DNA of 64,000 nucleotides from Lachnospiraceae bacterium (GCA_015056865.1 SVFM01000001.1:62001-126000), one strand, 5' to 3'. Numbered from the stretch's first letter, positions 27,479 to 36,736 are shown. Notes: a model not told the origin generated them from the letters alone. A program made the numbers and translations.

Positions 27479-28561
27479 ATGAGAACCTATCTGGTAACAG
27501 GCGGCGCCGGATTTATCGGCTCTAACTACATTCATTATATGTTTAAAAAGTATGGGGAGGAGATTCGTATCATCAATGTGGATGCACTCACCTATGCAGG
27601 CAATCTGGAAAACCTGAAGGATGTTGCAGACAGGCAGAATTACACCTTCGTGAAGGCTGATATCTGTGACAAAGAGGCCATTCGCAAGGTATTTGCGGAA
27701 AATGACATTGACAGGGTGGTGCATTTTGCAGCGGAAAGCCATGTGGATCGAAGCATCCGTAATCCTGAGGTGTTTGTTCAGACCAACGTGCTGGGCACTT
27801 TGGTTATGCTTAACTGCGCAAAGGAGGCCTGGGAACTGCCGGACGGCAGCTTTAAGGAAGGGAAAAAATTTCTGCATGTTTCCACAGATGAGGTGTATGG
27901 TTCCCTGCCGGAGGATGAAAATGCCTTCTTTTACGAGACTACGCCTTATGATCCCCACAGCCCTTATTCTGCCAGCAAGGCCAGTTCCGATATGCTGGTA
28001 AAATCCTATATGGATACCTATAAGTTCCCAGCTAACATTACGAATTGCTCCAACAATTACGGCCCCTATCAGTTTCCGGAGAAATTTATTCCCCTGGTGA
28101 TCAACAATGCCCTTCAGGGGAAGAAGCTGCCGGTTTATGGGGATGGCAAGAATGTGCGTGACTGGTTGTACGTGGAAGACCACGCGAAGGCCATAGATAT
28201 GGTGCAGGAGCAGGGCCGGCTGTTTGAAACCTACAATGTGGGTGGCCACAACGAAAAGCAGAACATCGAAATTCTCCACATCATTCTGGATACGCTGCAG
28301 GAGTTGTTGCCCCCGTCAGATCCCAGAAAGACATGGATCAATGAGGAACTGATCACTTATGTGACAGACCGCAAGGGCCATGACCGCAGGTACGCCATTG
28401 CTCCGGATAAGATCAAGGCGGAGATTGGCTGGGAACCGGAGACCATGTTTAAGGAAGGAATCCGAAAGACCATAAAGTGGTACTTTGAGCATGAGGACTG
28501 GATGCAGAACGTGACCAGTGGAGACTACCAGAAGTATTACAACGAAATGTATGAAAAATAA
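27479..28561 (+). CDS. rfbB: dTDP-glucose 4,6-dehydratase
   Basis: 360 residues from ATG 27479, where GGAG at 27469-27472 is well spaced; an in-frame ATG at 27467 has a weaker site. It is an NAD-dependent short-chain dehydrogenase of the extended type: TGGAGFIGSNY (residues 7-17), HFAAESHVDRS near 80, and the catalytic YSASK with Tyr163 and Lys167. It converts dTDP-glucose to dTDP-4-keto-6-deoxyglucose, the shared substrate of RfbC and the WecE-type aminotransferase. Palindrome copy B separates it from rfbA. Confidence 0.96.
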   Translation: MRTYLVTGGAGFIGSNYIHYMFKKYGEEIRIINVDALTYAGNLENLKDVADRQNYTFVKADICDKEAIRKVFAENDIDRVVHFAAESHVDRSIRNPEVFVQTNVLGTLVMLNCAKEAWELPDGSFKEGKKFLHVSTDEVYGSLPEDENAFFYETTPYDPHSPYSASKASSDMLVKSYMDTYKFPANITNCSNNYGPYQFPEKFIPLVINNALQGKKLPVYGDGKNVRDWLYVEDHAKAIDMVQEQGRLFETYNVGGHNEKQNIEILHIILDTLQELLPPSDPRKTWINEELITYVTDRKGHDRRYAIAPDKIKAEIGWEPETMFKEGIRKTIKWYFEHEDWMQNVTSGDYQKYYNEMYEK

Positions 28562-28636
28562 ACTATGATGGGGACGGCAGGACACCGTTCCCATTCGTTG
28601 ATGAATCCTGTAGATGAAATTGAGTGTAAAATAAGG

Positions 28637-28792
28637 CTGAGGCACCGGAGCTTATGTTTTAATAAAAGGCCCTTGAAAAACCTCAGCACTTGAATTTTCC
28701 AAGCAGTTCTGCGCTGGAAAATTCTTAGTACTGCTAGGTTTTTCACGGAGCGAAAGCGTGCCTGAATTAAAACATAAGCTCCGGTGCCTCAG
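28637..28792 (+). repeat. Nested palindromic element, copy B (subtype I core)
   Basis: Perfect 27-base arms 28637-28663 and 28766-28792 with a sequence unique to this locus. The core between them carries the same design as copy A but with swapped pairs: AAAAACC/GGTTTTT in place of AAAAACG/CGTTTTT, and GAATTTTCC/GGAAAATTC in place of GGATTTTTC/GAAAAATCC. The 3' hairpin GC-GAAA-GC is present. Outside the perfect arms, 28598-28636 still pairs imperfectly with 28793-28832 (for example TTGATGAATCCTGT against ACAGCATTCCTCAA), so nearly the whole intergenic region is one quasi-palindrome. No T-tract. Confidence 0.9.
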
Positions 28793-28845
28793 GCTTCTTT
28801 CGCTCCCGATTTTATCACAGCATTCCTCAAAGAAAGGAGACTATT

Positions 28846-29715
28846 ATGAAGGGTATTATTTTGGCGGGAGGTTCGGGAACACGGCTGTACCCGCTTACCA
28901 AGGCAATCTCTAAGCAGATCATGCCGGTGTATGACAAGCCCATGATCTATTATCCGCTTTCCACATTGATGCTGGCAGGGATCCGGGAGATACTGATCAT
29001 CTCCACACCCAGGGATCTGCCTGTATTTCAGGAACTTTTGGGGGATGGCAGTCAGCTTGGCATGGAGTTATCCTATGCGGTGCAGGAGTATCCCAGAGGG
29101 CTGGCGGATGCGTTTCTCATCGGCGAGCAGTTTATCGGCCATGACAGGGTTGCCCTGGTGCTGGGGGATAATATCTTTTACGGACAGAGCTTTTCTAAGG
29201 TTTTGCAAAAAGTGGCAGCCAGAGAAAAGGGTGCGACCATCTTCGGCTATTATGTGAGGGATCCCAGAGAGTACGGTGTGGTGGAATTTGATGAAAACGG
29301 CAGGGCCATTTCTATTGAGGAAAAGCCGGAGCATCCTAAGAGCAACTACGCGGTGCCGGGACTGTATTTTTATGACAATGATGTGGTGGAGATTGCGAAA
29401 AATGTAAAGCCCTCCGCTCGCGGCGAGATTGAGATTACCAGTATCAATAACGAGTATTTGCAGCGGGGAAGTCTGCAGGTGGAGACTCTGGGAAGAGGCT
29501 TTGCGTGGTTGGATACAGGCAGTCATGATACCCTTTTGGATGCCGCCGATTTTGTGGCAGCCTTCCAGAAAAGGCAGGGACTTTACATCTCCTGCATCGA
29601 GGAGATCGCGTTTAGACGGGGCTTTATTAACAGGGAGCAGCTGTTAAAGCTGGCAGAGCCTTTGATGAAGACCAATTACGGAAAATATCTGGTAGAGGTT
29701 GCAAACGGCCTCTGA
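28846..29715 (+). CDS. rfbA: Glucose-1-phosphate thymidylyltransferase
   Basis: 289 residues, the usual length. [18 protein letters not shown] is the nucleotidyltransferase signature, with [17 protein letters not shown] next and the VLGDNIFYG loop near residue 105. It makes dTDP-glucose from dTTP and glucose 1-phosphate, which PgcA (38.98 kb) provides. AAAGGAG stands 8 bases before the ATG. rfbC follows 24 bases downstream. Confidence 0.97.
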   Translation: MKGIILAGGSGTRLYPLTKAISKQIMPVYDKPMIYYPLSTLMLAGIREILIISTPRDLPVFQELLGDGSQLGMELSYAVQEYPRGLADAFLIGEQFIGHDRVALVLGDNIFYGQSFSKVLQKVAAREKGATIFGYYVRDPREYGVVEFDENGRAISIEEKPEHPKSNYAVPGLYFYDNDVVEIAKNVKPSARGEIEITSINNEYLQRGSLQVETLGRGFAWLDTGSHDTLLDAADFVAAFQKRQGLYISCIEEIAFRRGFINREQLLKLAEPLMKTNYGKYLVEVANGL

Positions 29716-29739
29716 TAGACCACGGAAAGGGCAGGAGAA

Positions 29740-30306
29740 ATGGGCAAGATTACAGTGGAAACATGCCATATAGAAGGGTTGAAGATCATTACCCCTCAGG
29801 TGTTCGGAGATGCCAGAGGGTATTTTATGGAGACCTATAATTACAATGATTACAAGGAAGCAGGCATTGAAGATGTGTTTGTGCAGGACAACCAGTCAGC
29901 TTCCAAAAAAGGAGTTTTGCGTGGACTGCATTTTCAGATCAATCATCCTCAGGGCAAGCTGGTAAGAGCTATTCGTGGGGAAGTGTTTGACGTGGCGGTG
30001 GATCTGCGGGAAGGCTCTGCTACCTTTGGACAGTGGTATGGCGTGCTGTTGTCGGAGGAAAATAAGAAGCAGTTTTACGTACCCAAGCATTTTGCACACG
30101 GCTTTGTGGTACTGTCAGAATATGCAGAGTTTGCCTACAAATGTACGGACTTTTATCATCCGGGAGATGAGGGCGGCCTTTTGTGGAATGACCCCGCCAT
30201 CGGTGTAAAATGGCCCATTCCGGGGGATATGGAGCTGATTTTCTCTGAGAAGGATACCAAGTGGGGCGGCCTGGAAGAATATGTAAAAGAGCGCCATGGG
30301 CGATAA
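29740..30306 (+). CDS. rfbC: dTDP-4-dehydrorhamnose 3,5-epimerase
   Basis: 188 residues of the RmlC cupin family. GDARGYFMETYN, VQDNQSASKKGVLRGLHFQ with the catalytic-base histidine, and KHFAHGFVVLS are all present. It epimerises dTDP-4-keto-6-deoxyglucose at C3 and C5 toward dTDP-L-rhamnose. The reductase RfbD that normally finishes this path is not in the window, so it is either elsewhere or this organism diverts the product. Its 3' end abuts or overlaps the start of the Wzm-type gene. Confidence 0.96.
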   Translation: MGKITVETCHIEGLKIITPQVFGDARGYFMETYNYNDYKEAGIEDVFVQDNQSASKKGVLRGLHFQINHPQGKLVRAIRGEVFDVAVDLREGSATFGQWYGVLLSEENKKQFYVPKHFAHGFVVLSEYAEFAYKCTDFYHPGDEGGLLWNDPAIGVKWPIPGDMELIFSEKDTKWGGLEEYVKERHGR

Positions 30307-30319
30307 GTGGAGGCGTCAG

Positions 30320-31315
30320 GTGAAAAGTCGTAGAATATCCAAAAAGCTGGGGATCACAGTTTTTTGTGTGCTGGCTCTTGGGATGGGGCTGATCATAGCC
30401 CTGCATCACAATCCGCTGGCAGATCCCCGGGAAGAGTTGATCAAAAAAATCATATCCTGCAGCGTGATCCTGATCTCCTGCATTTTGTTTTGGCGGCTTT
30501 ATGATAAGCTTGTCGTGCTTCCGGCGGAGCTGTACCAGAGCAGACGGTTGATCTGGAAGCTTGCGAAGAACGACTTTAAGAAACGTTATGCGGGCTCTTA
30601 TCTGGGCGCGGTTTGGGCTATGGTCCAGCCGGTGGTAACGGTGGTCATGTACTGGATCATTTTTGAGAAGGTGTTTGGAGGCAGCGGCCCCAGAGGCGAG
30701 CAGGGGGTTGAGGTGCCTTTCCTGTTGTTTTTGACAGCCGGACTGGTTCCCTGGTTTTATTTCAATGAGGCTTTGACCAATGGAACCAATGCACTGCTGG
30801 AATACAATTATCTGGTAAAAAAAGTGGTGTTTAAGATCAGCATCCTGCCCATCATCAAGGTGATTGCGGCCACCTTTATTCATGCGTTCTTTGTATGCAT
30901 TCTGCTGGTGGTGGCAGGTGGCTATGGATATTACCCCAATCTATACACACTGCAGCTTTTGTATTACAGCGCCTGCCTGTTTATTTTTGTGCTGGCGCTA
31001 AGTTACACCACCTGCGCGCTGGTAGTGTTTTTCAGGGATCTGTCCCAGATCATTTCCATTGCACTCCAGATCGGTATGTGGATGACGCCGATCATGTGGA
31101 ATATTGAGGAGTTTCAAAACCCCTGGGTGGTGCTGTTAAAGCTTAATCCTCTGGTGTATATTGTAAGCGGATACCGCAGTGCCATTTACGAGCACACCTG
31201 GTTTTGGGAGGACTTTTATTCCACCATGTATTTCTGGATCATCACGATGGTGCTGTTTGGCCTGGGAGCCCTGATCTTTAAGCGGCTGAAGGTACATTTT
31301 GCGGACGTGTTGTAG
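30320..31315 (+). CDS. ABC-2 type polysaccharide export permease (Wzm/TagG-like)
   Basis: 331 residues from GTG 30320 with GGAGG at 30309-30313; an in-frame ATG at 30296 inside rfbC is the alternative and has a poorer site. The N-terminus has two extra hydrophobic stretches, then LIWKLAKNDFKKRYAGSYLG and GAVWAMVQPV, the entry to the ABC-2 membrane domain of six helices. With the next gene it forms a Wzm/Wzt exporter that moves a finished undecaprenyl-linked polymer across the membrane. In Gram-positives the closest known counterparts export teichoic acids or rhamnan polymers. Confidence 0.92.
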   Translation: MKSRRISKKLGITVFCVLALGMGLIIALHHNPLADPREELIKKIISCSVILISCILFWRLYDKLVVLPAELYQSRRLIWKLAKNDFKKRYAGSYLGAVWAMVQPVVTVVMYWIIFEKVFGGSGPRGEQGVEVPFLLFLTAGLVPWFYFNEALTNGTNALLEYNYLVKKVVFKISILPIIKVIAATFIHAFFVCILLVVAGGYGYYPNLYTLQLLYYSACLFIFVLALSYTTCALVVFFRDLSQIISIALQIGMWMTPIMWNIEEFQNPWVVLLKLNPLVYIVSGYRSAIYEHTWFWEDFYSTMYFWIITMVLFGLGALIFKRLKVHFADVL

Positions 31316-31328
31316 GGAGCTTTTGAGA

Positions 31329-32648
31329 ATGAAACAAAAACAGGCGGCCATATCGGTCAAAAATGTAAAAAAAGTATATAAGCTGTATGACAAACCCTCC
31401 GACAGGCTAAAGGAAACCTTTGGACTGGCCAAGGGGAAGGGCAAGGAGCACTATGCCCTAAAGGGCGTCAGTATGGACATTTACCAGGGGGAGACTGTGG
31501 GGATCATCGGCACCAATGGATCCGGCAAGTCTACCATACTGAAGATCATTACAGGCGTGTTAAACCCCAGCCAAGGAGAAGTGGTAACCAGCGGGCGCGT
31601 TTCGGCCTTGCTTGAGTTGGGAGCAGGCTTTAACCAGGAATATAACGGCATTGAAAATGTATATTTAAACGGTACCATGATGGGGTTTTCGGAAAAGGAG
31701 ATCCAGGAGAGGCTACCGGAGATTTTAAAATTTGCGGATATTGGTGATTATGTATATCAGCCGGTAAAAACCTATTCCAGCGGCATGTTTGTGCGGCTGG
31801 CTTTTGCGGTGGCCATCAATATTGATCCGGAGATTTTGATCGTGGACGAGGCACTTTCCGTGGGCGATGTGTTTTTTCAGGCAAAGTGCTATCACAAGTT
31901 TGAGGAATTTAAAAAGCAGGGTAAGACCATTGTATTTGTGAGCCATGACTTAAGCACCATCAGCAAGTACTGCGACAGGGTGTTTCTGTTAAACCAGGGA
32001 GAGCTTTTGGGACAGGGCAGCGCCAAGGACATGATCGATGCCTACAAGCGCGTGCTGGTGGGTCAATATGAGGTGGCGGAGCAGACAGGGGAGCAGGATT
32101 TGTTATCTGACAGCAGTGTCAGAATGGCGGCCGGACAGGCCATGGGACAAAATCCGGAAAAATTAGAGTATGGCACCAAGCAGGCCTGGATCACGGAGTT
32201 TTATATTACAGATGACAAAAATGTGAGAACTACGGCGGTGATCAAGGGAACGGAATTCACCCTGCACATGAAGGTGGAATTTAAAGAGCGGCTGGTGGCT
32301 CCGATCTTTGCCTTTGCTTTTAAGAATATCAAAGGAACGGAGATTACCGGAACCAACAGTATGATTGAAAAGGCCTTTTTGGAGCCGGTGGAGGCGGGCA
32401 GTGTGAAGGAGGTAACCTTCCGGCAGCAGATGAATCTGCAAGGGGGAGAGTACTTGCTTTCCCTGGGAGTGACCGGCTATAAGGGCAGTGAGTTTGAAGT
32501 GTATCACAGATTATATGATGTGTTAAATGTGACAGTTGTGTCAGATAAGGATACAGTAGGATTTTTTGATATGAATTCCGTGGTAAATGTTACGGATGGG
32601 GCTAGAAAAGGCGATGAGAAGATAGTTTCCTACAGGCAGGAGGCATAG
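31329..32648 (+). CDS. ABC polysaccharide exporter ATPase with C-terminal carbohydrate-binding-type domain (Wzt-like)
   Basis: 439 residues from ATG 31329 (GGGAG at 31315-31319). The ATPase has GTNGSGKS (Walker A), TYSSGMFVRLAFA (signature) and EILIVDEALSVGD (Walker B), as in TagH/Wzt proteins. After about residue 270 a separate domain begins, with EYGTKQAWITEFYITDD and a beta-rich tail typical of the Wzt C-terminal domain. In O-antigen systems that domain binds the terminal modification of the polymer and gates export. Its presence next to a WbdD-like terminator fits that mechanism. Confidence 0.92.
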   Translation: MKQKQAAISVKNVKKVYKLYDKPSDRLKETFGLAKGKGKEHYALKGVSMDIYQGETVGIIGTNGSGKSTILKIITGVLNPSQGEVVTSGRVSALLELGAGFNQEYNGIENVYLNGTMMGFSEKEIQERLPEILKFADIGDYVYQPVKTYSSGMFVRLAFAVAINIDPEILIVDEALSVGDVFFQAKCYHKFEEFKKQGKTIVFVSHDLSTISKYCDRVFLLNQGELLGQGSAKDMIDAYKRVLVGQYEVAEQTGEQDLLSDSSVRMAAGQAMGQNPEKLEYGTKQAWITEFYITDDKNVRTTAVIKGTEFTLHMKVEFKERLVAPIFAFAFKNIKGTEITGTNSMIEKAFLEPVEAGSVKEVTFRQQMNLQGGEYLLSLGVTGYKGSEFEVYHRLYDVLNVTVVSDKDTVGFFDMNSVVNVTDGARKGDEKIVSYRQEA

Positions 32649-32658
32649 CAGAGACAGT

Positions 32659-34728
32659 ATGACAGAGAATAAAAAAGTGGAACAGATTGGAAAAATCAAG
32701 TTGGATCTTACCCTTTATCCGGGACAGGATCTGTACTGTGACGGTGCCATCGAGGATGAACTGTTGGAGCTTGTAAAGACTTATCCCAAGGAGGAGTTCC
32801 CTCGACTGATCGAGGAGAAAAAAAGCTGGCCGGTGCTGTATCATCTATCGCCCCTGCGGGAGAATATTGTGGACTGGATTCCTATGAAGTCCGGCGTCAA
32901 GGTGCTGGAAGTGGGGTCCGGCTGCGGTGCCATCACCGGAGCCTTGTCAAGAAAGGCCGGGGAGCTGACCTGCGTTGAACTTTCCAAAAAGCGGAGTCTG
33001 ATCAATGCTTACCGGAACCAAAGCTGTGAAAATGTGACCATCCATGTGGGGAACTTTGCGGATATAGAGCCAAACCTTCCCCGGGATTATGATTATATCT
33101 GCCTGATCGGTGTGTTTGAGTATGGGCAGAGCTATATTCAGGGGGAGCATCCCTATGAGACCTTTCTGAAGACGCTGCTTAAGCATCTGGCCCCGGAGGG
33201 CAGACTGATCATTGCCATTGAAAATAAATACGGGCTGAAATACTTTGCGGGATGCCAGGAGGATCATCTGGGCACTTATTTCGGCGGAATTGAAAATTAT
33301 AAGCCGGGGGACGGAGTCAGAACCTTTGGCCGAAGAGGTCTGGAGAAAATTTTTGAAGCTTGTGATGTGCAGGATTATTCCTTTTATTATCCCTATCCGG
33401 ACTATAAGTTTATGACAAAGCTTTACTCCGATGCATATCTGCCCGGTAAGGGGGAATTGTCCCAAAATATCTGTAATTATGATCGGGATCGGATGGTACT
33501 GTTTGATGAGACCAGGGCCTTTGACGGTGTGATAGAGGAGGAGCTTTTTTCGGTGTTTGCCAATTCTTACCTTGTGGTATTGGGGCAGGCGCCGGAGGTA
33601 AAATATGTAAAGTATTCCAATGACAGGGCACCCGAATATCAGATACGCACCCAGATCAGTGAGGATGCGAAGGGGCAGATTCTTGTGACCAAGCACCCCT
33701 TATCTGAGGAAGCCCTTGAGCATATCCGCAGTCTGGAGGCGGCTTATTGTGGCCTGAGACAGCGTTATGAGGGCAGCGGACTATTGGTCAACCGCTGTGA
33801 GCTGTGCCAGGAGGAGGGGCAGCTGTGGGCCTCCTTTGAATATGTGCCGGGAGTGCCCCTAGGGGAGCTTTTGGACCGGTGTCTTAAGAAAAACGATCTG
33901 GAAGGATTTTATGGTCTGTTTAGGGAATATGTAAAGCGGATCGGTTACAACAGCGACTATCCCGTGTCGGATTTTGATATGGTATTTTCCAACATTCTGG
34001 TGCAGGGCGATACATGGACCTTGATCGATTATGAATGGACCTTTGGCAAGGAGGTAGCGCCTGCGGAGCTGGCCTATCGGGCAGTACACTGCTACCTGAT
34101 GGAGGATCCCGGGCGAGAGAGCCTTGATTTGGAGCGCATGAAGAAAGAACTGGGGATCACGGATGAGCAGGCCAGAGAGTATCAGGAGCAGGAGATAGAA
34201 TTCCAGAAATTTGTCACCGGGCAGCGAAAGGCCATGAGCCAGATTCGGGAGCTGGTGGGAGGCAGAGTGCTGACCCCTGTCAAATGGATGGAGCATGATC
34301 TGGCAGGCGGCGACGTGCTGCGCATGCAGGTGTACGAAGACAAAGGAGAAGGGTACAGTGAGGAGAGATCCTACTTTGTGCCGGAGGCGTACCGCAGTGA
34401 GCATTGGATCGAGACGGAGCTGACTGTGGACAGGCAGGTACGCATGCTGCGTATCGATCCGGCTATGGACAGCTGCGTGGTTAAGATACATGAGCTGACC
34501 TGGAACGGCACGCCTGTGCCTGTAAAAGGAAGAAAAATGATGGTTACCAACGGCAGAGTTGCAAATGACAAAAGTGTCATTTTTGCCACCCAGGACCCGA
34601 ACATCAACCTTAGGGTGGGGGAGCTGCCGGGGCAGGAGCAAAATAAGCTGAAGGTGCGGATGGAGGTCAGAAGAATCCCGAAGGATATGGCTGAGGATCT
34701 GGCCGCATCGGTGAAGAAACTGATATAG
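32659..34728 (+). CDS. WbdD-like methyltransferase-kinase, probable polymer chain terminator
   Basis: 689 residues with two catalytic domains in the WbdD order. A class I SAM methyltransferase at about 55-260 has VLEVGSGCGAITG (from residue 82) and a GRLIIAIENKYGLKYF strand. A kinase-like domain at about 330-480 has DFDMVFSN (Asp440 and Asn445, matching the HxDxxxxN catalytic loop) and LIDYEW (Asp457, the DFG-like metal site). The C-terminal 200 residues are unassigned. WbdD caps O-antigen chains by phosphorylating and methylating the last sugar and so sets chain length; the cap is recognised by Wzt. The gene directly follows Wzm/Wzt here. The role is inferred from domains and position. Confidence 0.75.
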   Translation: MTENKKVEQIGKIKLDLTLYPGQDLYCDGAIEDELLELVKTYPKEEFPRLIEEKKSWPVLYHLSPLRENIVDWIPMKSGVKVLEVGSGCGAITGALSRKAGELTCVELSKKRSLINAYRNQSCENVTIHVGNFADIEPNLPRDYDYICLIGVFEYGQSYIQGEHPYETFLKTLLKHLAPEGRLIIAIENKYGLKYFAGCQEDHLGTYFGGIENYKPGDGVRTFGRRGLEKIFEACDVQDYSFYYPYPDYKFMTKLYSDAYLPGKGELSQNICNYDRDRMVLFDETRAFDGVIEEELFSVFANSYLVVLGQAPEVKYVKYSNDRAPEYQIRTQISEDAKGQILVTKHPLSEEALEHIRSLEAAYCGLRQRYEGSGLLVNRCELCQEEGQLWASFEYVPGVPLGELLDRCLKKNDLEGFYGLFREYVKRIGYNSDYPVSDFDMVFSNILVQGDTWTLIDYEWTFGKEVAPAELAYRAVHCYLMEDPGRESLDLERMKKELGITDEQAREYQEQEIEFQKFVTGQRKAMSQIRELVGGRVLTPVKWMEHDLAGGDVLRMQVYEDKGEGYSEERSYFVPEAYRSEHWIETELTVDRQVRMLRIDPAMDSCVVKIHELTWNGTPVPVKGRKMMVTNGRVANDKSVIFATQDPNINLRVGELPGQEQNKLKVRMEVRRIPKDMAEDLAASVKKLI

Positions 34729-34733
34729 ATTTG

Positions 34734-36698
34734 ATGGAGCAGGGCGTGAGCGTAAAGGAAATCTTAAAGCAAGCAGTAAAAAAGAAATTGACGGACAGAT
34801 GCGATCAGAACTATGACCGCATCTATTCCTGTGCGCAAAAAAAGACGGCCTATAAAGAGGCCATTGTCGCCGCGCAAGAAAGGCAGTGGCAAAGGTGGCA
34901 GCAGGAAACAAAGGACTTGCAGCTGCCCGTATATTATATATTAAAGTATTCCTGGGAAAAGCCTCTGGGGATAAGAGATGTGCTGGAAAAAAGTGAACAA
35001 AACCAAGTACTGGTGCTTTTTTTGGATGAAAGATGTACGCTCTCAGAGCATGCACTGGATTATATAAGGGGCTGGTTTGCCGGACATAGGGAGACGTTAC
35101 TTCTTTATGGGGATGAGGATGTGCAGGATTCTAAGGGCGTTAGGAGCGCTCCCTGGCTAAAGCCCGACTGGTCTCCGGATCTGCTGTATGAGATGTTTTA
35201 CCCCGGCGGCGTGTTCGCAGTGGAGCGAAAACTCCTTCAAAAGCTGGAAGAGCAGAGAAAAGAAGCAAGTGAAAAAGAATCGTTGCAGGTTCATCAGCTG
35301 TTTTACAGACTGGCAAAGCTGGCCGGAGGCTATGCGCCGGCAAAAGCCCAGAGGGAAGGCTTACAGGCTATCGCTCATATTCCGACGATTTTGTGTCACC
35401 ACCGGGACGAGGAGGCCTACCACAGTTACCTGGACAGCAGCATCTCCAGGCAGGCAAATGCTTTTAAAGGCAAGGTTTCCATTGTGATTCCCTCCAAGGA
35501 TCAGCCTGTGGTACTGGCCAGAAATCTGGCTTCCCTGGAGCGCACCGTTTCTCCCCAAAAGGCGGAGATTATTTTGGTGGACAACGGCAGCAGCCCGGAA
35601 AATCAGGCAAAAGTTCAAAAAATGACACAAGAGTCATGTTTTGACATTCAATATATTTACGAGTCCATGGACTTTCATTTTTCCAAAATGTGCAACCTGG
35701 GGGCAGTCCGGGCAAGTGGGGAGCTGCTGTTATTTTTGAACGATGATGTGGAAGCCATCCGGGAGGGGTGGCTGGAGGAAATGGCGGCTGCGGCCATGGA
35801 GCCCTACGCGGGAGCGGTGGGGGCTAAGCTTTTGTATCCTGGGACAAGGAAGATCCAGCACGCGGGCATTGTAAATCTGCCTATGGGACCTGTGCACAAG
35901 CTGCAGTTTTGTGAGGATGACAGGTCGTATTATTTCAATCGGAACCGGGTGGCTGTCAATGTGCTGGCAGTGACCGGCGCCTGTCTCATGGTCTCAAGGG
36001 ACAAGTTTATCAGCTGCGGCGGCTTTCCGGAGGAACTGCCGGTGGCCTTTAATGATGTGAGTCTATGTTTTTCCCTGTGGGAGCAGGGGTATTATAATGT
36101 AGTATTAGACCGATTGGAGCTGTACCATCATGAATCCTTAAGCAGAGGCGGGGATGAAAGCTGCGAGAAGGCAGAAAGACTGGCCGGAGAGCGCCGCAAG
36201 CTGTATAGGCGCCATCCTGATCTGGAGGGCAGGGATCCTTTTTATCATCCCTGGCTGAATCGGTTGGTTTTGGACATGGAGATCGCGGCAGCGCCGGAGG
36301 AAACAATGAATTTGCCTCAAACGGTCAAGTCTCAAAAACGCCCGCTTCCCAAGGGCGCGCGTTTAGAGCCCGGGCTGTTTGTGCGCATAGAGCGGCTTAC
36401 AGAGCAGATGTGTGCAGGATATTCTTTCATGTTGGGAGATGACAATGCCTGCTATGAAAAGTGGCTGTTGTGGGAGGAGCAAAAGTCCGGACAAATCTAT
36501 CAGGCAAAGCTTGTGCCAAAGCTGCGCTCTGATCTGCAGCGCAACATGCCGGATCAAAAAAATGTGGGTATGTGTGGCTTTGCGGTGCAGGTGCAGGGAC
36601 TTCCCGCCGGGCACTATCGGATCGGCGTGCTGGCCCATAATAAAGTGACGAGAGTTTCGTACCTGAATTGGAGTAATAGAAGCTTACAGATACAATAA
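34734..36698 (+). CDS. GT2 glycosyltransferase with partial N-terminal GT2-like domain
   Basis: 654 residues. The central GT2 domain (about 248-480) has VSIVIPSKDQ, LVDNGSS and the metal site LNDDVE. The N-terminal 230 residues look like only the second half of another GT2, with YGDEDVQD and WLKPDWSPDLLYEMFYPGG, normally found after the nucleotide-binding half that is missing here. A C-terminal beta-rich domain of about 110 residues follows. It begins 5 bases after the WbdD-like gene and has no clear ribosome binding site, suggesting coupling. It likely adds sugars to the exported polymer on the cytoplasmic face. Confidence 0.85.
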   Translation: MEQGVSVKEILKQAVKKKLTDRCDQNYDRIYSCAQKKTAYKEAIVAAQERQWQRWQQETKDLQLPVYYILKYSWEKPLGIRDVLEKSEQNQVLVLFLDERCTLSEHALDYIRGWFAGHRETLLLYGDEDVQDSKGVRSAPWLKPDWSPDLLYEMFYPGGVFAVERKLLQKLEEQRKEASEKESLQVHQLFYRLAKLAGGYAPAKAQREGLQAIAHIPTILCHHRDEEAYHSYLDSSISRQANAFKGKVSIVIPSKDQPVVLARNLASLERTVSPQKAEIILVDNGSSPENQAKVQKMTQESCFDIQYIYESMDFHFSKMCNLGAVRASGELLLFLNDDVEAIREGWLEEMAAAAMEPYAGAVGAKLLYPGTRKIQHAGIVNLPMGPVHKLQFCEDDRSYYFNRNRVAVNVLAVTGACLMVSRDKFISCGGFPEELPVAFNDVSLCFSLWEQGYYNVVLDRLELYHHESLSRGGDESCEKAERLAGERRKLYRRHPDLEGRDPFYHPWLNRLVLDMEIAAAPEETMNLPQTVKSQKRPLPKGARLEPGLFVRIERLTEQMCAGYSFMLGDDNACYEKWLLWEEQKSGQIYQAKLVPKLRSDLQRNMPDQKNVGMCGFAVQVQGLPAGHYRIGVLAHNKVTRVSYLNWSNRSLQIQ

Positions 36699-36736
36699 AG
36701 ACAGCGGCTTAGCTGTTTCGGGGATGGGGTGTAGAG

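Noticed and set aside
26444-28279. A 611-codon open frame on the minus strand
   Set aside because: It lies antisense to rfbB and the end of the GH25 gene, has no ribosome binding site or family motif, and is explained by codon composition of the real genes.
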